In this document: positions 6,357 to 11,629 of the stretch, piece after piece
Position numbering within the stretch: the first letter of the stretch is position 1
How the letters are laid out: each line of letters opens with the position of its first letter
Origin: an uncultured Collinsella sp.
GTDB taxonomy: Bacteria; Actinomycetota; Coriobacteriia; Coriobacteriales; Coriobacteriaceae
Reading direction: 5' to 3'
DNA: 11,629 nucleotides
Assembly: GCA_900551625.1 (NCBI GenBank)
Contig: URWZ01000031.1
Location: 1-11,629 of the forward strand
Program-made: the position numbers and the translations under genes
Notes under the pieces: generated by a model
What the model was told of the DNA's origin: nothing
Database searches by the model: none
Seen by the model: the letters and a program-made list of their open reading frames with translations, nothing else

Positions 6357-6411
6357 CAGGACTGCCCGAGCAGGCGATGTTGCCCCATACGCCCGCCCAG
6401 GTCCGCCGGGA

Positions 6412-9312
6412 TTATGACAGCTTGACGATCGGAGCGAATCCCTTCATGAGCTTTTTGGTCTGGCCGGTCTTTTCGAACTGGACCTCGATCATGTCTCCGG
6501 CGACCGAGATCACGGTACCCGTGCCAAAGGTCTTATGGCTCACGGTATCGCCCGCGGCAAAGTCCTGCGATGCGCTGGCGCGATCGACCTTGCGCTCCAC
6601 CGTCGGGGACACCTTGGACGACGGCTTTTTGGCTCGCGGCGCGCCCGAGCCAAAGGTCGAGGCAACACGGCCGGCGTCGGGCGAGACCCCACGATGGCGC
6701 TCGGTCCCGTAGCTGCTGCCGCCAAAGAAATCGTCAAAGCTCGATCCACCGCGCGAACCGGAACCGCCGGTCGAGCGCGTATGCGAGCCAAACACCTTGC
6801 CGCCATACATATCCGAACCCATGCCCGAGCCAAAGGTGCCGTGACGGTCGCCGCGCTTCTCCCAGCCCGTGCCTTCAAAACCGGCAGAACCGATACCGCT
6901 AAACTCGATATCCTCAAACGGAATCTCATTGAGGAAGCGCGAGCGCGGGTTGGCAGAGGTCGAGCCGTAGGTGCGACGCGTGGCCGCATAGGTCAGGAAC
7001 AGGCGCTTGCGGGCACGCGTGATGGCGACGTAGGCCAGGCGACGCTCCTCCTCAAGCTTACCCGGGTCATCGCTGCCGCCAAAGTCGTGCACGTGCGGGA
7101 AGATGCCCTCCTCCATGCCGGCCACGAACACCGCCGGGAACTCCAGGCCCTTGGCGGAGTGGATGGTCATCATGGTGATGGCATGCGTCTCGCCGGCCAG
7201 GGAATCCAAGTCGGAGCGCAGGGCCAGCCACTCCATGAGTGCCGGCAGCGCCTTACAGGTGAGCGGACCGTAGGTGCGCTCAATCTCGTCGGCATGCACG
7301 GCACCCGCCGGCATCTCCGTCGGCGCGGCATACGCGTTGCCCGCGATGGCAGCAGCCAGGGCATCCTGCGGAGACAGCGCCGGAGCAGCCAGACTATCGA
7401 GCGGATTGGAGCCCGCGGCATCGCGCGCGCCGACGAGTGCCTCAAACGAGGATGCCGGGGCAGATGGCCCCGGTTCGGGCGCAGGCGCGCTCACCACGAC
7501 GGGCTCGGGCTCGGCGCCGGCAGGCACGTCGGCAACACCGGCTGCGCGCAGCTCTTCCAAGCTCTCGAGCGTACCCTCGATGTCCTCGTGCGTCTCCTCA
7601 AATTCGGCAGCGACGCCCAGGAATTCCTGGATGTTCTCGGCGCGGCTCTCGGACTCCATGGTGCCCTCGGCGCGGAAAGCCTGCAGTAGGCCCGTCTTAT
7701 CGACAATCATCTCGACAACGTCCTTGAGCTCGCCGTCCATGCGGCGACCCTCGCGCACCAGCGACACAAAGCTCGACAGGCCGTTGCGCACCTTGGCGCT
7801 AAACATGCCGGTTTCGGCACACGCGATCTCGCAAGCCTGGAAGAACGAGCAGCGGTTGTCGCGCGCCAGCTGCTCGATCTTTTGGATCGAGGTGGAACCG
7901 ATGCCGCGGCGCGGTGTGTTGATGACGCGCTTGACGCTCATCTCGTCGGCCGGGTTCACGATCATCTTGAGGTAGGCCATGACGTCGCGGATCTCGGCAC
8001 GGTCGAAGAATCGCGTGCCGCCCACGATCTTGTAGGGCACGCCCGCGCGCAGGAACATATCTTCGAGGATACGCGACTGGGCGTTGGTGCGATAGAACAC
8101 GGCGATGTCGTCGTAGCTCGTGCCTTTGGCATGCAGTTTCTCGATCTCGCCGGCAATCCAGCGACCCTCGTCGCGTTCGTCGCTCGCCTGGAAGGCCTGG
8201 ATCTTCTCGCCATCGCCCTCGGCCGTAAACAGGCGCTTGTCCTTGCGCTGCGAGTTGTGGCGCACCACGGCGTTGGCGGCGCTCAGGATGTGACCCGTAG
8301 AGCGATAGTTCTGCTCCAGCTTGACGGTCTTGCAGTTTTTAAAGTCCTTCTCAAAGTCCAGGATGTTGGTGATGTCGGCGCCACGCCAGCTGTAAATGGA
8401 CTGGTCATCGTCGCCCACGACCATGAGGTTTTGGTACTTAGCGGCCAGCAGGTTGGCGATTTCGTACTGAACGTGGTTGGTGTCCTGATACTCGTCGACG
8501 CTAATGTAGCGGAAGCGCTCTTGGTACTTATCGAGCACCTCGGGACGGGTGCGCAGCAGCTCGAGCGCGCGCACGAGCAGGTCGTCAAAGTCCATCGCAT
8601 TGGCGGCGCGCAGGCGGCGCTCCAGCTCTAGGTAGACCTGCGCGGCCTTTTTGTCGTTGGGGCTATCGGCGCTCTTGAGCATGTCCTCGGGGCCGATCAT
8701 GGCGTTTTTGGCCGAGCTAATCTTGCTGCGGATCATGTTGATGGGGAACTGCTTTTGCTCGATGCCGAGCGCCTGCATAATGTCGCGCACCATGCGCTTT
8801 GAGTCATCGTCATCGTAGATGGTGAACTGGCCGGTGTAGCCCAACAGGTCGGCGTCCTCGCGCAGCATGCGCACGCACATAGCATGGAAGGTGCACACCC
8901 ACATGCCACGGGTGCCGCTGGGAATGAGTGCCGCCAGACGCTCGCGCATCTCTGCCGCGGCCTTGTTGGTAAACGTAATGGCAAGAACCTGCCAAGGCTT
9001 AACACCCAGGTCGCCGAGCATATGTGCGATGCGGAAGGTCAAGACGCGGGTCTTGCCCGAGCCGGCGCCGGCGAGCACCAGCAACGGGCCCTCGGTGGAC
9101 AGGACCGCCTCGCGCTGGGCGGGATTAAGGCTGTCGATGTCGACGAGCGGTTTGGCGGGCTTGGGCGCCGGCGCGGGAGCGTCGTAGATGTCGAGCGGAA
9201 CGAGCTCGGGCTCCGGCGCAGCGGGGGCGGTGTATGCATCGAGCGGCACGGGTTCCGGCGCGGGCGGTACGGGTACCGCGGCGTTCTTTTCCCAGGGCAG
9301 GGGCTGGGTCAT
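6412..9312 (-). CDS. pcrA: ATP-dependent DNA helicase, PcrA/UvrD family (SF1A)
   Basis: This is a 3'-5' DNA helicase for repair, plasmid replication and removal of bound proteins. In 966 residues all SF1A motifs are present: AGAGSGKT (81-88), TFTNKAA (113-119), VDEYQD (272-277), GDDDQSIYSWRGA (300-312), QNYRS (334-338), TIHSAKGLEFP (716-726) and VAITRARK (762-769). The last 45 or so residues (GDTVSHKTFGTGTV onward) form the Tudor-like domain typical of PcrA. Unusual parts are a Pro/Ala-rich N-terminal extension (about 11-57) with PVPLDAY and VPLDIYDAP repeats, an Ala/Pro-rich insert at about 585-680, and a Gly/Ser-rich linker at about 805-890. The frame is open to 9396, but the ATG at 9312 has a good GAGGAG site 6 nt before it. 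It stands alone, with terminators at 6320-6356 and, upstream, after uppP. Confidence 0.96.
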   Translation of the reverse strand: MTQPLPWEKNAAVPVPPAPEPVPLDAYTAPAAPEPELVPLDIYDAPAPAPKPAKPLVDIDSLNPAQREAVLSTEGPLLVLAGAGSGKTRVLTFRIAHMLGDLGVKPWQVLAITFTNKAAAEMRERLAALIPSGTRGMWVCTFHAMCVRMLREDADLLGYTGQFTIYDDDDSKRMVRDIMQALGIEQKQFPINMIRSKISSAKNAMIGPEDMLKSADSPNDKKAAQVYLELERRLRAANAMDFDDLLVRALELLRTRPEVLDKYQERFRYISVDEYQDTNHVQYEIANLLAAKYQNLMVVGDDDQSIYSWRGADITNILDFEKDFKNCKTVKLEQNYRSTGHILSAANAVVRHNSQRKDKRLFTAEGDGEKIQAFQASDERDEGRWIAGEIEKLHAKGTSYDDIAVFYRTNAQSRILEDMFLRAGVPYKIVGGTRFFDRAEIRDVMAYLKMIVNPADEMSVKRVINTPRRGIGSTSIQKIEQLARDNRCSFFQACEIACAETGMFSAKVRNGLSSFVSLVREGRRMDGELKDVVEMIVDKTGLLQAFRAEGTMESESRAENIQEFLGVAAEFEETHEDIEGTLESLEELRAAGVADVPAGAEPEPVVVSAPAPEPGPSAPASSFEALVGARDAAGSNPLDSLAAPALSPQDALAAAIAGNAYAAPTEMPAGAVHADEIERTYGPLTCKALPALMEWLALRSDLDSLAGETHAITMMTIHSAKGLEFPAVFVAGMEEGIFPHVHDFGGSDDPGKLEEERRLAYVAITRARKRLFLTYAATRRTYGSTSANPRSRFLNEIPFEDIEFSGIGSAGFEGTGWEKRGDRHGTFGSGMGSDMYGGKVFGSHTRSTGGSGSRGGSSFDDFFGGSSYGTERHRGVSPDAGRVASTFGSGAPRAKKPSSKVSPTVERKVDRASASQDFAAGDTVSHKTFGTGTVISVAGDMIEVQFEKTGQTKKLMKGFAPIVKLS

Positions 9313-9373
9313 GGGCGACTCCTCATCTGACGGACGGCGCGCCTGCGGGCGGCGCCATAGTTTGAGCCGTACC

Positions 9374-9404
9374 AGTATACCGAGCCGCGCGGACACCGAC
9401 GCAA
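9374..9404 (-). promoter_or_regulatory. Candidate promoter of the helicase gene
   Basis: On the minus strand a TATACT at 9374-9379 could be the -10 box. TTGCGT at 9399-9404 could be the -35, with a 19-bp spacer, longer than ideal. The site lies about 60 nt upstream of the chosen start (9312) and downstream of the uppP terminator, where a promoter is expected. Confidence 0.4.
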
Positions 9405-9521
9405 ATCACACCACGACTCCGTGCGCCACCGTCAGGCCCGCCCCAGCGGATTTGGTGCATTGGGGGGCCACCGATGTCATGGCAGCAGCGAGCGGCGGCC
9501 AGAGCGAACAAATTGGCATGA

Positions 9522-9562
9522 AAAGAGGGCGGCATAGACCTTCTGGTCATGCCGCCCTCTTT
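9522..9562 (-). terminator. Terminator after uppP
   Basis: A perfect 14-bp stem pairs 9522-9535 with 9549-9562. A further 4-bp inner pair (GACC/GGTC) continues it around a TTCT loop. On the minus strand the stem ends in CTCTTTT, giving a T run. It lies about 45 nt after the uppP stop. T and A runs flank both arms, so it could also work on the opposite strand, but no plus-strand gene precedes it. Confidence 0.88.
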
Positions 9563-9606
9563 GAATGACAAGTTGTCGCCCTGGCCGTCGCGCAGCGTCA
9601 ACTAAG

Positions 9607-10581
9607 TTAGAGGCCGAGCATCGGCTCCAGGACAAAGAAGTACGCGAGAACCACGATGCCCAGGATGATGCGGTAGACGCCGAAGCACTTAAAGTCGTGA
9701 CGCCGCACGAAGCCCATAAGCCACTTGATGGCAATGAGCGACACCACAAAGGCGACGACGCAGCCCACGCCCAGGATGGCGATTTCGTTGGTGCCGAACG
9801 TGCCGCCCTTAATAAAGTACTTGACCAGCTTGAGCGCACTCGCACCAAACATGACGGGAATGGCCAGGAAGAACGTGAACTTAGACGCCACCGAGCGCGT
9901 GCAGCCCAGCAGCAGGCCGCCGATGATCGTGGAGCCGGAGCGCGATGTGCCCGGAATCAGCGAAAGCACTTGGAAGCAACCGATACCCAGCGCGGTCTTC
10001 CAGCTCAGATCCTCGAGCGTAGTGATGGAGCCAAAGTCCAGGTTATCGTCATCGTCTGAAGCGGCAGCCGCAGCGGGAGTGGCAAAATGCGCACCAGCGG
10101 GGCGTCCGCCCGCCACCACGGCACGCGAACCAAACGAACCGGCAAGAGCAGCCTGGTCGCGCTTGTTCGCGCGCCAGTTCTCGATCACAATAAACAGCAC
10201 GCCGTACACAATGAGCGCCAGCGCCACGACGGGAGCATTATAGAAATGCTCCTCCATCCAGTCGTTAAGCGGCAGACCGATCGCCGCAGCGGGAATACAG
10301 CCGAGCACAATCTTGCCCCACAGTACCCAGGTGTCGCGACGACCCTCCTTGCCCTTGCTGGGAGAAAACGGGTTGAGGTCGTAGAAGAACAGGACGCAGA
10401 CAGCCAAAATGGCGCCAAGCTGAATCACGACCAGGAACATATTCCAGAACGTCTCGCTCACGTTCATCTTGACGAACTCGTCCACCAAGATCATGTGACC
10501 GGTCGACGAAACAGGCAGCCATTCGGTGATGCCCTCGACCAGGCCCATGAAGGCAGATTTTAGAAGCTCAATGATATCCAA
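9607..10581 (-). CDS. uppP: Undecaprenyl-diphosphatase (BacA/UppP family)
   Basis: This integral membrane enzyme dephosphorylates undecaprenyl pyrophosphate to recycle the lipid carrier for peptidoglycan and other wall polymers; raised activity is linked to bacitracin resistance. The 324-residue product has the catalytic motif EGITEWLPVSSTGH (16-29) and the PGTSRSGST motif (210-218), plus several hydrophobic segments that look like membrane helices. Typical UppP is about 265-290 residues. The excess comes from an Ala-rich, Asp-rich stretch at about 145-190 between helices, which includes an AAAAASDDDD-type run. No ATG starts at the conserved N-terminus. The TTG at 10581, five bases after an AGGGGG site, gives MDIIELLKSAF, a good family start. 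The longer open frame to 10830 overlaps the divergent gene's promoter and was not used. Confidence 0.95.
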   Translation of the reverse strand: MDIIELLKSAFMGLVEGITEWLPVSSTGHMILVDEFVKMNVSETFWNMFLVVIQLGAILAVCVLFFYDLNPFSPSKGKEGRRDTWVLWGKIVLGCIPAAAIGLPLNDWMEEHFYNAPVVALALIVYGVLFIVIENWRANKRDQAALAGSFGSRAVVAGGRPAGAHFATPAAAAASDDDDNLDFGSITTLEDLSWKTALGIGCFQVLSLIPGTSRSGSTIIGGLLLGCTRSVASKFTFFLAIPVMFGASALKLVKYFIKGGTFGTNEIAILGVGCVVAFVVSLIAIKWLMGFVRRHDFKCFGVYRIILGIVVLAYFFVLEPMLGL

Positions 10582-10828
10582 AGGGCCCCCCTCGTTAGAC
10601 ACCCGCCGATATTGTTCTGCGGACGGTGCGGGCGATGTCCCATTATCAACCGTTGACGGCGCGCCTGCGCCTACCCTTACCAAAAAACTCGCCCGTTCAC
10701 AGAATTGCGAGCGGTCAAACCCAAATCCTTGGGTATAACTGCAACAAGATAAAGTGTCCGGCGGCCACGCATCCGCGCCCGCCCGATGCACGAGCCCCAC
10801 GCCCGTGCGATAGACCAAGGAGGAAACC
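10582..10828. promoter_or_regulatory. Divergent promoter region between uppP and the usp gene
   Basis: This 247-bp non-coding region must carry promoters for both genes. On the plus strand a TATAAC at 10734-10739 is a possible -10 box, but no -35 at standard spacing was recognised. Overlapping its left edge is a perfect 6-bp dyad (ACCCAA at 10719-10724 with TTGGGT at 10729-10734), which could be an operator. GATAAT-like bases on the minus strand near 10641-10647 could serve uppP, without a clear -35. No RNA gene was seen. Confidence 0.4.
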
Positions 10829-11266
10829 ATGAACGAGGGCTACACCAAGGTATTTGTTTCACTCGACGGTACTGAGCAGCAGGATTTTGTGCTCGCACGC
10901 GCCATCAAGGTCGCCGCGAACAACGGCGCCAAGCTGATTATCGGCCACGTTATCGATTCCACGGCACTCGAGAGCGCCGGTTCATATCCAGTCGATCTGG
11001 TCAACGGCCTAGAGGAGGCATTTAAGAACTCCATCGCCAAGCAGCTCGAAGAGGCCAAGGCCAATCCCGACATTCCCGAGGTCGAGGTCATGATTCGCGC
11101 CGGCCGCATTCGCGAGACGCTCAAAGACGAGATGCTCGACGTGGTCAAGCCCGACCTGGTGCTCTGCGGCGCTCGTGGCCTGTCCTCGATCAAGTATGCA
11201 CTCCTGGGTTCAATTTCGACGTTCCTGCTGCGCAACACCGACTGCGACATCTTGGTCGTGAAGTAG
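10829..11266 (+). CDS. Universal stress protein, UspA family
   Basis: This is a single-domain Usp protein of 145 residues, the usual size. It begins KVFVSLDGTEQQDFVLARAI, the first strand and helix of the fold. Near the end is the nucleotide-binding signature G-2X-G-9X-G-S: Gly114, Gly117, Gly127 and Ser128 (GARGLSSIKYALLGS). It closes with DCDILVVK, the typical last strand. The intact signature suggests an ATP-binding Usp. Such proteins are cytoplasmic and aid survival under starvation and other stresses, but the specific role cannot be read from sequence. The ATG at 10829 follows a strong AAGGAGG site. It is monocistronic and divergent from uppP, with a terminator at 11323-11351. Confidence 0.93.
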   Translation: MNEGYTKVFVSLDGTEQQDFVLARAIKVAANNGAKLIIGHVIDSTALESAGSYPVDLVNGLEEAFKNSIAKQLEEAKANPDIPEVEVMIRAGRIRETLKDEMLDVVKPDLVLCGARGLSSIKYALLGSISTFLLRNTDCDILVVK

Positions 11267-11322
11267 CAAACGTACGCCTAACGCATCGCGGAGCGCAAGC
11301 CCACGTGCCCAAGTCTTCCAAG

Positions 11323-11351
11323 AGCGGGACCACCATTACGGTGGTCCCGCT
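11323..11351 (+). terminator. Terminator after the usp gene, between convergent genes
   Basis: A perfect 12-bp stem AGCGGGACCACC/GGTGGTCCCGCT (11323-11334 with 11340-11351) has loop ATTAC and is followed by TTGCTTT. It lies about 57 nt after the usp stop and just past the stop of the convergent minus-strand gene, so it may serve both. The T run is stronger on the plus strand. Confidence 0.85.
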
Positions 11352-11356
11352 TTGCT

Positions 11357-11629
11357 TTAGGCTGAGAATTGCTCCAGAACCCTCATTCTCTCAACGGAAT
11401 CCGTCTGAATTTTCAGAGCGACCCGACCCAAATCTCCGGTTGCAGAGGCAAGTTCTGCAAGCTGGGCAGACACCTCTTCAGCCACTTCCGCCGCGATGTT
11501 CTTGATCATCTTGAGTGGCAGATGCAAATCTTGAGACATGAATTCGAAATCTTCAGGAGTCACCCCATCGATCACCCGGTGATCCCCAATATCAATCCCA
11601 AGATTATGGTCGTATCCCATTATCGTCGT
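11357..11629 (-). CDS. Partial gene, C-terminus of a HipA-like kinase
   Basis: The frame stays open to the window edge, so only the last 90 or so residues are seen. An ATG at 11620 is internal by appearance and is not taken as a start. The visible part reads YDHNLGIDIGDHRVIDGVTP, then a helical stretch (EDFEFMSQDLHLPLKMIKNI) and an Ala/Glu-rich amphipathic tail. This pattern, a short basic or polar strand followed by DF-x-lgl and a helix with a repeated AEVAEEV pattern, resembles the end of HipA toxin-kinase proteins. The kinase catalytic region and any HipB antitoxin lie outside the window. The assignment rests on a short, poorly conserved tail and is tentative. Confidence 0.5.
   Translation of the reverse strand, partial: TTIMGYDHNLGIDIGDHRVIDGVTPEDFEFMSQDLHLPLKMIKNIAAEVAEEVSAQLAELASATGDLGRVALKIQTDSVERMRVLEQFSA

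Noticed and set aside
6003..6411. tRNA or small RNA gene
   Set aside because: No cloverleaf, CCA end or anticodon arm could be recognised; only short dyads are present.
6535..7689. 384-residue plus-strand open frame inside the helicase gene
   Set aside because: It is Arg/Ala/Gly rich and antisense to a fully conserved helicase whose motifs fix the true frame.
9313..9396. Helicase start at 9396
   Set aside because: The ATG at 9312 has a well-placed GAGGAG site, and the candidate promoter -10 at 9374 would lie inside the longer version.

Overview
The window looks like one end of a short-read contig from a GC-rich Gram-positive bacterium, about 60% GC by eye. It most resembles a gut Coriobacteriia genome (Collinsella-like). 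That placement is an inference from base composition, protein style (Ala/Pro/Asp-rich inserts), use of GTG and TTG starts, and gene content; no database was searched. Bases 1-51 are not genomic. They match the Illumina Nextera P5-side adapter (P5 tail, 8-nt index, 19-bp mosaic end), so genomic sequence starts at 52.

Region 52-214 holds three degenerate 27-bp tandem repeats and a strong minus-strand terminator. Region 215-6002 is a ribosomal protein cluster read on the minus strand. In transcription order it is rplC, rplD, rplW, rplB, rpsS, rplV, rpsC, rplP, rpmC, rpsQ, rplN, rplX (L3, L4, L23, L2, S19, L22, S3, L16, L29, S17, L14, L24). The order matches the classical S10 operon plus the start of the spc operon, with two departures. 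No rpsJ (S10) precedes rplC, and rplX is followed by a terminator and repeats instead of rplE (L5). Most genes abut or overlap by one base. Three gaps break the run: before rplC (about 320 bp), before rplB (178 bp) and before rplN (118 bp). The first two share a 26-bp motif at 23 of 26 positions, and the third carries a looser dyad of similar look.

Region 6003-6411 is the non-coding rplC leader plus the terminator of the next gene. Region 6412-9312 encodes a PcrA/UvrD-type helicase on the minus strand, with a low-complexity N-terminal extension and a roughly 100-residue insert. Region 9607-10581 encodes undecaprenyl-diphosphatase UppP on the minus strand, with an unusual Ala/Asp-rich loop and a TTG start. 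A universal stress protein gene (10829-11266, plus strand) diverges from it. The right edge (11357-11629, minus strand) cuts through a gene whose visible part resembles the C-terminus of a HipA-family kinase.

The window is mostly housekeeping: translation, replication and repair, wall-lipid recycling and stress response. No new multi-gene system is evident. The points most worth following are the altered ends of the ribosomal cluster, the repeated leader motif, and the adapter contamination.
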